Positions 45,552 to 58,442 of a DNA stretch of 64,000 bases are shown here, in pieces; positions within the stretch are counted from its first letter, which is position 1; every line of letters begins with the position of its first letter. Origin of the DNA: Ryuthela nishihirai (lineage: Eukaryota; Arthropoda; Arachnida; Araneae; Heptathelidae); assembly GCA_038380435.1 (NCBI GenBank), contig JAWZYU010000129.1, positions 183,501 to 247,500 of the forward strand, read 5' to 3'. The notes beneath the pieces were generated by a model. That model had not been told where the DNA came from, did not search any database, and saw only the letters and a program-made list of their open reading frames with translations. Made by a program: the position numbers and the translations under genes.

Positions 45552-45900
45552 GGGGTGGGGATGGCTCGGTCGGTAGCGCGCCAGACTCATAATCTGTAGC
45601 TCCCAGCTGGGTCATCATTGAGATTTATCTCCGCAAAACTCCCCGTCCTGCCCACAGTTGGTAGGTGGCCGCCGTCCGTCAGATGGGACATTAAGCCTTG
45701 GCCCTGTGTGCAGGACAGTCATGCCTTATACACCTTAAAGAACATGCTAGATGGCCTTGACAGGAAGCTATCATCGGTCCCAATAGCTGTTTCAGTGGGT
45801 CCCCTCCCCCAACCTTCTCTCAGTCTTCGGGGTCTTTTGACCTGGCCATTTAGCCCATGGTGTGCCAAAAAATGCTGCTCAGAGGTAAAATAACCCAACC
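45552..45900 (+). mobile_element. SINE-1, shortened, imperfect TSD
   Basis: Head GATGGCTCGGTCGGTAGCGC, but the B box is lost in a deletion (TGTAGCTCCCAGCTGGGTCA). It ends GAGGTAAAATAACCCAAC. CTATGACAGT and CTAAGACAGT flank it. Confidence 0.88.
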
Positions 45901-46746
45901 CTAAGACAGTACTACAGTTAACGGTTCATTTTTAACAGTTAACTGTTTTCAATACACTGTATCGAAATGTTGCATTTTCGCAAAGCTTAGGGTCATTAAC
46001 TGAAACTGGAGGAAATATTTCCCTCAGTAAACATAAAAATATTGTTTTTATTCATGTAGGTTTCGAAAAATGTTTCCTTACATTTGACCATGTGATTACT
46101 GTGCAGTATTGGCTAATTTGCCTATGTTAAAACTACTTAAAATAAATGTGAGCAGCCCGTAACATTGTATGTGATATATTGAGAAAATGTCAAGTGAGTA
46201 ACAATAAATCCAATAGTAATGATATGAATGACAACACGTGATACAAGCTAATGATAATGTATACGTTTGATGGCTAAATGTGTGAAATATGTCTGTATTT
46301 CATATATAAATATCTTCATTCTATGTTTATAGTTAATTCTATCTTTCTAGAATGAAATTGTTTACAATATGTGATATATTATTCTGTAAAGTTAAACTCC
46401 ACACAAAGATAGTTGTTAGATATTGTATGCTTTTAAAGTTTATTAATAAATTAAAATTGCAGAGATAGTTGTCACCAAAGAGGAATCTAGCTTTGATATT
46501 CTATTGTGAGTGCAGAGAACTGTTCGAATTAAGTGGTGTACTTTACTTGACCAAAAGTAAGTTATCAATGCCTGCTTACTTATTAGCAGAGCTGATAAAA
46601 CAATGAGGAAATTTTTTTTTAACTAGGTAGGTTAAAAATACTAAAAAAAAAACATTGAAATCAAGAAAAGGATGAATCATAATGCAAACATCAGGGGTAA
46701 TGTATTCTAACATGTTATGTGTAGTAACTAGTATACTCTTGGATAA

Positions 46747-47128
46747 TGGGGGGATTGGTGAATAGTGCACAAGGCTCGTAATCTGTAGTTCCCAGGTTCG
46801 AGACCCAATTTGGTCAGCGTTGAGATTTATGTCCGCAAAACTCTCCGCCCTGCCCACGGTCGGTAGGGGACACCGATGGGCTTGGAAAGGATGCTGTCCG
46901 TCAGATGGGACGTTAAGCCTTTGCCCCTTGTGCAGGACAGCCATACACCATACATGTTAAAGAACACGCTAGATGGACTTGATGGATGGCTACCTACCAT
47001 CTGTGTCTCAAGAGCTGGTTCAGTGGATTCTCTCCCCACAATCTTCTGAGCCTTTGGGGTCCATGTGACCAAGCCATTTAGCCATGGTGTGCAAAAAAGT
47101 GCTGGTCAGAGGTAAAACAACCCAACTG
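46747..47128 (+). mobile_element. SINE-1, nearly complete
   Basis: The A box is eroded (GATTGGTGAATAGTGC). The B box is GGTTCGAGACC. Central and 3' domains are complete, ending GGTCAGAGGTAAAACAACCC. Confidence 0.9.
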
Positions 47129-48753
47129 TTGTAAAAATTTATGAAAGTCAGGGTTTGTTTATGGTTTCTTTAAAAGTTTAAATTTTTTTTTTGGTCAGTT
47201 AAAGTAGACCTCCAAATGTGTACTGTGAGATTCTAACTTGTTAGGTACATATTAATTTGATTAACACTATATGTGCACTGAAAATTAATTATTAAATTTG
47301 TAAAAGCATTAATTAGGTAAGAACTTATAATTCATAGTACTTAGCTTTACCTACAAATTCGAAATATATCAATCATCCATATATAATTGAATTCTGTACA
47401 GTTTTTGAAATATAAACGTACATGCCAATTTGGGATACATCTCGTAGTGTCTTGTTGCTCTATAAACTGTTACGATATTGTTTCTATTGGTGGTGTATTA
47501 CTTACCAAACTTGTGCAATGTTTTATTTGTTTGTTATACAGTGTGTTAAAGAGTTTTTTTTTTTCAATGTATTAATTATACACTGTGATTTTATTATATT
47601 CAAATAGTTTAATTTATTTCTTTGGTTTCAGTTGAATAAGTGTTATGTCATTGCATGAGCAATATTGTAGTGTACTTTTAAGTGTTTGAGGACTTTGTAT
47701 AAGTCGGTGTACACTGCGAAACTCCATAAGTTATAATTTTACGTTATTTTGGTATTATGCTTTAGGAAAGGTTGTGTACACTAAAGTGTTGATGTCATTG
47801 AATAATTTTCATGATTTCTGTATTAGTGTGGTGCATTAAAAATATATGCCATATGAAATTGTATATAAATATGAATATTTAGTTACAGATAATTATAATA
47901 TATATATAATTTTTTTTGGGGGGGAAGGAAATAGTTATTTTAGTTTTTTTTGTAGTGATATTAAGTTTAGATGCAAGTTAATGGATATAGTGGTATCTGT
48001 TTTGTTAATGCTGTATTGCTGAAGAAGTTAATAGCCTACAATTAACATCACATGCTGTTGAAGCAAAAGGTTTGTATATTAGTGAGAAGAAAATGTGAAG
48101 TGATGGAGATCTAAAGAAATGGTAAGTCAAAATAAGTTCCACACAGCTAACCTATTCTTAGGTAACTTGTAAAGTTGAATGAAAGTGGGTTTCAAATAAA
48201 GCTATTTTACAATATATTTGTTAGTGTTGCAATTAATATTAAAGTTAATTTATCATTATCATAGGCCTAGTCGGCCATGCGCCATAAAACCCAAAACAAC
48301 CAACATCATTATCATGTGTTGCTTTTTAGTATTACAATCTTAAATATCTTTTTTAATAAATAAATTTTGTGTGTGGTATTGCACTTAATGGAGCTGTATT
48401 TAAAATTTTTACACAGAGTGTAATTGTAGAAATGAAAACTACAGGGAAATTATTATGAAAATTACTCATAGGGAAAAGTAAAAAAATTATAGTTATTAAG
48501 ATGTCCTTAGAATTTTTTTATTTAAATATCTTAACTTATTGTACACACCTGCTGAAATATTAAGAATTTCCAAATTGTGTCAATGGGGTAGTCACCTTTA
48601 AGTTCCTGAAAGGTGCTTTTTGTGAAATCAGTGTATTTTAAAATATTGAGGTCTGTTTTCAACATTTTTAAGGACAATGAAATAATAAATAGGCAAATTA
48701 TTAAACTATATATGCAATGTTTTCAAATAGTAATTAATGTTTAAATTTCTTTC
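47129..48753. other. Gene-free AT-rich interval
   Basis: Short T and G runs occur near 47,908. A motif CCTAGTCGGCCATGCGCCA followed by AC/ATC-rich sequence (about 48,266-48,315) looks like a retroposon 3' end with a simple-repeat tail, but it cannot be assigned. Confidence 0.45.
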
Positions 48754-48915
48754 GCCGAGTGGTTAGTGCGGTTGGCTACTGATCTAAGGGACCTGGGTCC
48801 GAGCCCTGGGTAAGGCATGGCTGTTTGTGTCGTTTTTCTGCTGAGGGCCTGACATCTTCTCAGATCTTTTACTATGGCATATAAACTGATAGGCTCCTAT
48901 CAGACCTCTGTGACA
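48754..48915 (+). mobile_element. SINE-2, plus-strand half of a tail-to-tail pair
   Basis: Head CCGAGTGGTTAGTGCGG, B box GGTCCGAGCCC, full body and the palindrome CAAGCAGCTGCTTG, where it meets a second copy in the opposite sense. Confidence 0.92.
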
Positions 48916-49075
48916 AGCAGCTGCTTGCCCCAGAGGTCTGACATGAGCCTGTCAGTTTATATGCCATAGTAGAAGGTCTGAGAGAATGGTAGGTTCTCGG
49001 CTTTACTCGGGACTCTAACCCAGATCCCTTAGATCAGTAGCGAAGCGCGATAAGCACTCGGCTACGGGACGGCTT
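48916..49075 (-). mobile_element. SINE-2, minus-strand half of a tail-to-tail pair
   Basis: It continues from the shared palindrome as CCAGAGGTCTGACATG to the reversed head ending AGCACTCGGCTACGGGA. The two halves form an imperfect 320-bp palindrome. Confidence 0.92.
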
Positions 49076-49079
49076 TTCT

Positions 49080-49949
49080 TACAGAGTCTTACTGTCATTC
49101 ATTATTTTAGCCTTGGATTATATTGTTGGAAAAATAAAAATTGGCTTAGTAACCATTTTTTATCTTCCAAATGATAGGATTTACATATTCTGAAAGTAGA
49201 AGTGTCATGTTTCTCTTGGCAGCAGTATTTTAAAATGGTTTGTTAGTAATTGAGCATGGGCGATTTCCATGAATATTGGAGAGTAAAAAAAAAGTTAGTG
49301 TTATTTCGCAGTACCTTTGTGGATAAACTGATGTGAAATTTACAGTTAGAAGTGGGTAATGAGTTTTGCAGAAACCTCACTGCACAGGGCGTCAGACATT
49401 GGCATACTGTGTAATTTTGGTGTGTTACGAAGGCTTAGTTTTTGCGAATTATTGTACTTATAATGTTGTGGTCCATGGCCATGAACTGTTAGATAGTACC
49501 CTTTTTTTTTATATTATAGCATGAAAATATGCTAGAGTTTCAATTGGAATTAATTGCTACCAATTTTGAAAAAAATATATAACTTCAAAACTCAAAACAA
49601 ATTTATTTGTACAATGAAGGAAGGGAATTATGATGTATGTTTGATTGGTTCTCACATACTATTGTGCTCTCTTCGTTCTCTTTTGTTTTCGTGTCTACAT
49701 TTGACTGTATATGATAGGTTGTGAGGGGTGGTTGGGGGAATAGGTGTAGGTAGCTGTTGTTAGTGAAGTGTTGGAACTCATTAAACAGTAATTGGTTTCT
49801 ACGAGGCTGAAAGTATAATTGTGTAAATCAATATGGATAGTTAGATGTAAAAATTTAGTTTTTCCAAGAGTGAGACTCAACCCCATGTTTCCTGAATACA
49901 TGTCTGGTGTTAGAACATATATTGTGAGAACAAATAAAACAAAATAAAA
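49080..49949. other. Gene-free interval
   Basis: AT-rich with a T run near 49,502. A minus-strand frame at 49,695-50,063 runs into the next SINE-2 and has no domain. Confidence 0.5.
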
Positions 49950-50088
49950 ACCCCTCAAGCAGATGGTTGCTACAGAGGTCTGACAGGAGCCTGTCAGTTT
50001 ATATGCCATAGTAGAAGGTCTGTGAGGATGGCAGGACAGCAGAAAATCAACAGAAACGTCCATGCCTTATCTGGAGTTCGAACCCAGG
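49950..50088 (-). mobile_element. SINE-2 (minus), head truncated at the B box
   Basis: Tail, altered palindrome (AAGCAGATGGTTGC), body, and B box on the plus strand as GTTCGAACCCAGGGA. It meets a plus-sense fragment here. Confidence 0.88.
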
Positions 50089-50160
50089 GACCTGGGTTCG
50101 AGCCCAGGTAAGTTATGGTTGTTTGTGTTGTTTTTCTGTTGAAGTCCTGACATTCAAACA
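50089..50160 (+). mobile_element. SINE-2 fragment (plus), joined head-to-head
   Basis: It starts at CCTGGGTTCGAGCCCAGG, the B box, and continues through the TTGTTTGTGTTGTTTTTCTG motif. With the previous copy it makes a palindrome centred on the B boxes. A second B-box-like GGGTTCGATTCC lies near 50,203. Confidence 0.75.
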
Positions 50161-50344
50161 GACCTACTATGGCAGATAAATACCTGACAATTCAAGTGAT
50201 GTGGGTTCGATTCCAACTGGCAGTAAAACTAACTTTTCCAGCTAGGTAGTGATGAATTTAATGTCTGGAAGATATCCCCCTTTGTTGCTCAACTATTAAA
50301 TGTAATATTTAGATTGTGTGATTTAATTAATCTATGGGTGGGTC

Positions 50345-50715
50345 TCAGTTGTTTGCGTGGGTCCTCGTAGTTCCCAGTTTCGAGTTCCAGCTGGGTCAGC
50401 GTTCAGTTTTATGTCCGCAAATTTTTCTGCCCTGTGCACCGTCAGTAGGTGACACCGATAGGCTTGTAAAGACCTCCGTCCGTGGGATAAGACGTTACGC
50501 CATGGCCCCGTGTGCGGGAGAGTCATACATACCCTGTGCACGTTAAAGAAAGCGCTGGATAGCCTTGACGGGAGGCTATCCATCTGTCTCTCAACAGCTG
50601 TTCCAGATTGTCCCCTCCCCCAACCTTCTCTGAGCCTTTGTGCTCCATGTGATCTGGCCGTGGCTAGCTCACGGTGTGCAAAAAAGTGCCGCTCACAGGT
50701 AAAACAACCCAACAC
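50345..50715 (+). mobile_element. SINE-1, head eroded
   Basis: It is recognisable from TCGTAGTTCCCAGTTTCGAG through the central domain to GCCGCTCACAGGTAAAACAA. Confidence 0.9.
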
Positions 50716-50944
50716 ACTTTGCCTAACGAGTTGCTTAATTGTGCAAGAATTTACTGAATTGCGAATATGGGTAGCAAGGAAGTTTTCGTAGTGAAAGTCG
50801 GCAAGGATAATATGGATGAAGAAAACAAGAATGTGTAATGGTTTCAGGCCTGCGACCTAATAAGTAAGTGCTACTTATATATATATATAGTTCATTAATA
50901 GTAACTAGAGTTTTAGTTTAGATAGAAATTTAATTCAATGAGTT

Positions 50945-51290
50945 TATGACGGTGGTGGCTCATTCTGTAGCGCGCCAGGCACGTAATCTGTAGTTCCCTG
51001 GTTCGAGTACTACTTGTGTCAACGTCAAGATTTATTTTAGCAAAACTACCCACCATATCCACGGTCAGTGGAGAACTCTGTAGGGGTAGTAGTGGCAGTC
51101 GTGTGCCGGTTAGTCGTACCCTGTGTACGTCGAAGAAGACACTGGATGAGCTTGACTGGAGGTTATCATCTCCCAGCAGCTATTCCAGTGTGTCTCTTAA
51201 CCTTCATGTAATCTTTCGTAGTCTTTGTGACCTTGCTATTTAGAGCATTGTGTGCGAAGTGTCGCTAAGAAATAAAACAACCCAACTTGA
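50945..51290 (+). mobile_element. SINE-1, diverged
   Basis: The head is GTGGCTCATTCTGTAGCGCG with B box GGTTCGAGTAC. The centre is degraded. The end is GTCGCTAAGAAATAAAACAA. Confidence 0.85.
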
Positions 51291-51929
51291 GCGTTCGGTT
51301 TAATTAATCACCCTGTTTTTTAGGGTAGAAATGAAATGGTTATACATCGAGCTAAACGTTAACCTCATCACGTAATAAGTATCTGAAAAACAAAAAGGAA
51401 TTGTCGTCTTAATGTAATCGTAGTTTTCAAATCGCTTCTTAGCCACCATAGTTCCTCGGATAGTTTTTGGCAGGGCTATGCCACTTAATATCGAAAGAAA
51501 AGTTAGTATGATCTGTAGTGCATAAAAATGTAAAGGTAGTGAAAAATATAATGAAAGAAAATTGGATATTACTTTAATATTCATAATTAATGAATTTAAC
51601 TTGTGATGCGAATGTCAATAAAGTATATCGTGTTGTATTTCTCTTGATTCATCAAAATGAGAAATGAATTCATCACGCGAAATGAAAAATAAATTAGTTT
51701 GATTATTTCAAATTTAGTGGTGGCAACAGTTATATTTAATCTTAAATTTTTAATGTGTAAATAGTTGAAATCGGTTATTAATGTAGTTTCATTTATTTCT
51801 GTTTTGTAATTTATTCACGGATAATTTTTTTCAAAATAAATATCAATCGTTAATGTTGAATCTTCTAGTTTTGTTAAAATGTAAGTTGCATACAGTAATT
51901 ACGGTGGACCATTAAATAAATAAAATAAA
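51291..51929. other. Gene-free interval
   Basis: AT-rich. It ends in an (AAAT)n run that belongs to the tail of the following minus-strand SINE-2. Confidence 0.55.
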
Positions 51930-52128
51930 TAAATACCCCCTCAAGCAGCTGCTTGCCCCTGAGGTCTGACAGGAGCCTGTCAGTTTATATGCCATACTAG
52001 AAGGTCTGAGAGGATGGCAGGACCTCAGCAGAAAAACGACACACACATCCATGGCCTACCCGTGGCTCGAACACAGGTCCCTTACGTCACTAGCCAAGCG
52101 AGCTAACCACTCGGCCACGGGATGGCAT
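51930..52128 (-). mobile_element. SINE-2, full length (minus)
   Basis: Tail, AAGCAGCTGCTTG, body, altered B box (CCCGTGGCTCGAACACAGG on the plus strand) and A box (GAGCTAACCACTCGGCC). Confidence 0.92.
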
Positions 52129-53389
52129 TGTCGACCATTGTGTTGTATGAAATAGGCTATGTATAGTTTACCTGTGTGAAGGTAACGTTCATGGAAATTT
52201 TGATGGCTCTTACTTTTTATCGTGTGGCCGTGATAGATACACAAACAAATTTTAAATATTTAATATTAACTCTTGTTAGTTGCTTGCTAATGGTCATGTG
52301 AATAGAGATGCATAAAATGAAAAGAAATTTCGCGCAAAAAGGAAACGGTCATGTGATAAAAAAAAAAAAAAAAAAAAACTCGACGATTCCGGGGGGGGGG
52401 GGGGGGTTAAGTCCGAGCAACGCACTCTTTCACTTTTCCTCTTTCTTCTCTCTCCTGAGCAACGCACTCGTCTTCTTTTTTTATCACATCGCACTCCTCC
52501 CCCCTTAAGCAAACCATTAAATTACGAAAATCCATAAATATTAGAATATTTTTAACTTGAGAGTAATTTTTTAACATTAATACGTATTAAATTAGAAAAT
52601 TTCGGCACTGATTTATTTTACATGTTAAAAACACTGCTGAATGCTGTGAATCACAAAGATTTATGCATTATATATAATAGCTCCGTGATACACAACCTAA
52701 GATTATGAATCCTACTTTACAGTTACCACATACCTACAGCAAAAACTGCAAAAGAAAGTAACATCATATTTAAAAGAAAAATTATAGGTAGCGTACTATT
52801 GGTAACTGTTTCATTTCAAAAATGCATTTAGAACTTTAGAAAAACATATGTAAAAGCAATAATGTATAAATTATAACAATACAATCAGCAAGCAACATTA
52901 AGCCGTAATGAAGATGGGAAAAAAGTAATTTTATGTTAAATTATAAGAGTAAAAATCGTTACGTAAATATTCTCTTAGTTTAAGGCTTAACGTAACGCTT
53001 TGTGTTTCGGTTTATATCATCATCTGCTGAAGATTTCAACACTTTCTGGAGGTATGTTGGAAAATTGTTAGTTTTATGTTGTGCCTCAAGTTTCCTGTAC
53101 AAATAATAAGAGTCGGAAGCGTATAGTTAAGGAAGTGTGGCGACTAGAGTAGATGAGAAATAGCATTCAGCACGGTCTGATATTTCATTATAAGTGTAGA
53201 ATTTGATGGGTTTTAAAGTTATTACGTAGTAAAATAAAACTTTGAGGGATAGATTTCGAGATAAATATTTAATGGCATCCATTTCACAAAGTTGGTTTTC
53301 GTGCACTGTGAAGTTGTGTTATGAATTAACAAAGGCATAATAAGGAAGAAAGAAAATCTTGAAATATTGGTATATTTGTGACAATTAGT
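52129..53389. other. Spacer with long A and G homopolymers
   Basis: A run of about 21 A (52,358-52,378) is followed by about 17 G (52,391-52,407), then a CT-rich stretch to 52,500. No gene is visible. This may be the outer edge of the rDNA intergenic spacer. Confidence 0.5.
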
Positions 53390-55094
53390 CGAAATCGCGC
53401 AACGCGAATAGTGTGTTCTGCGAGTTCAACATTCGAAGCTGCGGATCTTGTGCGATACGTCTGGTTACGCGCGTTTCCTGCGTTTTCTGTCTGCGCCAGA
53501 GCGTTGTTCGATGGGACTCGATGCTGTCTGACGGCTAGCTACGGCGTCGCGAGTGCACTGCAGTCGTGCTTCCGTTGTACGATGGAGGGGGGGATCGAGG
53601 CTGTAACTTCTGAACTGAAAACTATGTAGAATATGCATGTGATCGATAAATGTGAGATAAGATAGAATAAAGATCTCTCTGTATAAGATTGATTTAAATG
53701 TTTAATTTGGAACTCATTCTTTGAGTGTTTTAAGTGTTAGTAGTTGTTGAATATTTCACGTTATCGATGTTTTTAGACTTATGCATGAAGTAAGAAACTT
53801 ATATAAGTACGGCCTTATTAGTAAATAAAAACTCCACTCTGAAATATCGGTATGAAATAAAATAATTTATTGTAACAAAGAATATGCATAAAATTTTGAA
53901 GAATAAGTAATGATAGTAGAGATCATAGTTAATATCTATTGAAATCTAACAGTATAATACAGAATATAGATTATAGGAGTTACACAGCTTCAAAGTTTCA
54001 TCGCCTTTTATAAAAGTTCGAAATGTAGTTAACGAAATATATTTTCTGTCTGAGTATTTTTGCATAAATAAAAAATTATATAAGTGAAAATAAAGATGAT
54101 TGTAGGCAGAAAATCGCTGTTGTACTTAAGCAAATTTTGTTCAGTAAAAAAAATTGAAATTTAATATTGACATAAATTTAGTAAGTTAGGTAAATCTGTT
54201 AAAGCAGGAAATTTTTCGTTTTAATTTCCACAGGTGAAATGTGAAATAAACTTAATGGATAATTATGTTGTTTGTAATCATTTTACAGAACGGGTTATTT
54301 GAAGTTTTGTCATCTTGAAATCAATGTATACGATGAAAATTTTAAGGGAATATTTCTGGTTGTGGCCCTGGTTGCATTGGAAAATTGCATGTCTGAAGTC
54401 GAATCAAAAATTTTTACCATGCTATTTTTATGGAAAGAAAGAATCGGTTTGAAATTTATTGTTGCCATTTATTGCTACCTAACTGCGAAAGTAAAAATTT
54501 AAAATAGCATTTAAAATAAAAGTATTGGTGTTGCCAGATTTCCAAAGGTATTATTGAGGCGTTCCATTGCAGCCAGTGACCTGATTTCGTAACCAAAATG
54601 GGGTCGGGCAGGAGGAAACCGCCTAAGAAATTTGGAGCCTTTATTTTGGGATTTAGTAATTCCCTAATTATGTGATTCCTGAAGTACGTTGGGAATTACA
54701 GAATGCCAAAATCTGACTTAATATCTCGAATGAAAGTTTGTCAGGAGATCTGAGAGTGAGCGCAGAGTCGGCAATGATCTTTGCAAAACCGGGAATGTTG
54801 CAACTGTGATAAATTGTTAGGGGGGGGGGTGCTAAATAAACCTTTAGTGCAGCAAACAACGTTGTACGATGGGTGTTTTTGTTTCCTATAAGTCGAAAGT
54901 GAATAAATTCTAGAATATGCATTTAATCGTTGAATGTGAGAGAATTAGACTGATTTAAATGGGCAATTTCAATATTATTATTTGTCTATTAAGAGTTATG
55001 ACCAATGTAATATATATATGGATAAAAGTGGGTCAAAACATAGGTTGGTAATAATGGAAAACTTGAGTAATAGCTAAGGGTTTTAATATTATTA

Positions 55095-55145
55095 GGCTCC
55101 TGTCAGACCTCTGTGGCAAGCAGCTGCTTGAGTGGGTATTTATTT
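55095..55145 (+). mobile_element. SINE-2 3' fragment inside the spacer
   Basis: Only GGCTCCTGTCAGACCTCTGT through AAGCAGCTGCTTGAG and an A/T tail remain. Confidence 0.8.
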
Positions 55146-55420
55146 TATTAAATACATACAAAAATAAAAAATATTAAAAATATTAACTTTTTTGGCATGA
55201 AATAAAACACTTTATTGGTAAAACTTGGGCTGTGCAGAAATATGTGAAGACAAACTAATATTAAAAAAATAATAGATGGTGAACTTTGTTCATTGATAGT
55301 TTTCTATGGAATAAACACAATTTAGTAGTTACAGATCTTCGTTGTTTATAACAAGGAATATTACAGAGTTGAAATATGAAAAAAAAAATTTTTTAAAGAA
55401 ATATATCAGTGAAAGAAAAG

Positions 55421-55480
55421 ATGAATAAGAAAGGAAAATCATAGTTCGGTATTGAACTACGATTTTCCTTTCTTATCCAT
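55421..55480. repeat. Long hairpin, 27-bp arms and 6-nt loop
   Basis: 55421-55447 pairs with 55454-55480 at 25 of 27 positions. The core is AAGAAAGGAAAATC and its complement. Pairing continues weakly outward through A-rich sequence. Confidence 0.9.
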
Positions 55481-56696
55481 CTATTCTTTTTTTCTAATAT
55501 AATAATATTTTGACAATAGCTACAGAGGGTAGAAATTTTATTATTTTAGCATGGTAGTTAAATGTTTGAAATTAGGAAAATTTGGGCTATTGAAAGGGAA
55601 TGATGAGTTGTTGGACTTTATTAACGTTAATATGATATTTTAAAAATAAATGATATGAACCAGAAAATGTGTTCTTTGAAAAGAGAAATTGGAAGTTTGT
55701 AGACATAGCAAGGTAAGTAATAAAATTTTTTTTAAAAATCCGTTGGAGGTAAACAATTTATATAAATTGGTATATATGGATTTTTTTTTTCAATATCTGT
55801 TTGAAAATAATTATATCAATCATTGACGGGTCACCCTAGAGTTATATTATTTTTTAAATAAAATTTGAAAGTGGTTGGAGGAAGAGTTAAAAAAAAACCA
55901 CAATCAGTCGAAGCTACAGACCTTTGGTAGTAGTGGGAAACGCGATGTGCGCATTAGTCGAAGCAGCGAACCTTAGGTATTAACGAGCTGCGCGGTGTGA
56001 GAGCGTGTGGCACGCGACGTGCTAGCTCAGAGAGCAACCATTCGAAGCTGCAGACCTTCCGTGTTGCTGCGCGTCACCTCGCGCGAGGCGAGATTCCGGT
56101 TTTTTGCACCGTAGTTGGAGTCCCGTTGGACGGCGCTCTTTCACGTGCTGCGGATGGTGTCGGCGTCCGCAGTGCGCTGCTCTCATGCCTCAATGTCTGA
56201 CGATAGATGGCTTTGCCTGTAGTTGGGAAGGTCGGCACTACTTATGAGAGGACTGAGAGTAAAGGTATGTGTCGTATGGTGACGAAATATGTGTGTTGCT
56301 GCAGTTTTGTAGTATATTAAAGTTGCTGTCAGCTCAGCCTGCAGTAGTGGCTCTCAGCCAGTTGGATGGCGCGCATAATCCTGTCTTCTGCACTCTCGTG
56401 CCGCAGCTGGCCCATTGCTGGCACGGCCGTGTGTCGTTGCAGTGAAGTGTGGCCAAAGGAAATGAAATTGGGGTTTCCTGCCATTTTTCCTAGACGCAAG
56501 TGATCTCTCGATTGCGCCTCCTCGCCGCCGCCGCCATGGTCGTGTGGATGACATGAGTGCGAACCGTGTAGTCGTTGCGAGTCTAACCCGTATTAAAAAA
56601 GCTAAATCAGTGATGGGCGCGTCGTTGCTACGTGCCCAGCCGCCTACGAGCGGTGTGATGTTCTGACGTCGCCTCGTGCGACCGTAGGAAAGAAGC

Positions 56697-57831
56697 TGCC
56701 TGGTTGATCTTGCCAGTAGTCGTATGCTTGTCTCAAAGATTAAGCCATGCATGTCTAAGTACATGCCTAACTAAGGCGAAACCGCGAATGGCTCATTAAA
56801 TCAGTTATGGTTCCTTAGATCGTACCTTACTACTTGGATAACTGTGGTAATTCTACAGCTAATACATGCAGCAGAACTCCGACCTTCAGGGACGAGCGCT
56901 TTTATTAGACCATGACTAATCGGACCTCGTGTCCGTATCCCATGGCGACTCTGTATAACTTTGGGCTGATCGCACGGTCTCGTACCGGCGACGCATCTTT
57001 CAAGTGTCTGCCTTATCAACTGTCGATGGTAGGTTATGCGCCTACCATGGTCGTAACGGGTAACGGGGAATCAGGGTTCGATTCCGGAGAGGGAGCCTGA
57101 GAAACGGCTACCACATCCAAGGAAGGCAGCAGGCGAGCAAATTACCCACTCCCAGCACGGGGAGGTAGTGACGAAAAATAACAATACGGGACTCTTTTGA
57201 GACCCCGTAATTGGAATGAGTACACTCTAAATCCTTTAACGAGGATCTATTGGAGGGCAAGTCTGGTGCCAGCAGCCACGGTAATTCCAGCTCCAATAGC
57301 GTATATTAAAGTTGTTGCAGTTAAAAAGCTCGTAGTTGGATCTCAGTTCCAGACGGGCGATCCGCCTAACGGTGGTTACTGCCTGGCCTGAACAGCCAGC
57401 CGGTTTCCCTAGATGATCTTCACCGGTTGTCTTGGGTGACCGGCACGTTTACTTTGAAAAAATTAGAGTGCTCAAAGCAGGCGTGATGCCTGGATAATTG
57501 TGCATGGAATAATGGAATAGGACCTCGGTTCTATTTTGTTGGTTTTCGGAACACGAGGTAATGATTAAGAGGGACAGACGGGGGCATTCGTATTGCGACG
57601 CTAGAGGTGAAATTCTTGGACCGTCGCAAAACGAACTACTGCAAAAGCATTTGCCAAGAATGTTTTCATTAATCAAGAACAAAAGTTAGAGGTTCGAAGG
57701 CGATCAGATACCGCCCTAGTTCTAACCATAAACGATGCCAACCAGCGATCCGCCTGAGTTCCTCAAATGACTCGGCAGGCAGCTTCTGCGAAACCAAAGT
57801 GTTTGGGTTCCGGGGGAAGTATGGTTGCAAA

Positions 57832-57880
<49 letters not shown>

Positions 57881-58317
57881 GCGGCTTAATTTGACTCAAC
57901 ACGGGAAAACTTACCCGGCCCGGACACTGGAAGGATTGACAGATTAAGAGCTCTTTCTTGATTCAGTGGGTGGTGGTGCATGGCCGTTCTTAGTTGGTGG
58001 AGCGATTTGTCTGGTTAATTGCGATAACGAACGAGACTCTAGCCTACTAAATAGGCGTTCCGATCACTCCAGTCGGACGTTCTTCTTAGAGGGACAAGCG
58101 GCGTTTAGCCGCATGAGACAGAGCAATAACAGGTCTGTGATGCCCTTAGATGTCCGGGGCCGCACGCGCGCTGCACTGAAGGAATCAGCGTGTGATCTCC
58201 CTTTCCGGCAGGAATGGGTAACCCGTTAAACCTCCTTCGTGATAGGGATAGGGGCTTGTAATTGTTCCCCTTGAACGAGGAATTCCCAGTAAGCGCGAGT
58301 CATAAGCTCGTGTTGAT

Positions 58318-58363
<46 letters not shown>

Positions 58364-58442
58364 AATGATTTAGTGAGGTCTTCGGACTGGCGCTCGGAGC
58401 AGCCTCCTGGTCGCGCCGGAAAGATGACCAAACTTGATCATT

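Larger units (their letters stand above)
53390..56696 (+). other. Probable rDNA intergenic spacer and 5' external transcribed spacer
   Basis: GC-rich modules rise out of AT-rich DNA at about 53,390-53,690 and 55,890-56,690, sharing ATTCGAAGCTGC (53,430 and 56,039) and related AGTCGAAGC motifs (55,907 and 55,957). A second shared module ties 53,625-53,710 to 54,910-54,965 (AGAATATGCAT...GATTTAAATG). The AT-rich parts also align loosely at an offset of about 1.3 kb. Repeated spacer modules of this kind often carry Pol I promoters or enhancers. The segment directly before 18S is probably the 5' ETS. No transcription start can be fixed. Confidence 0.6.
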
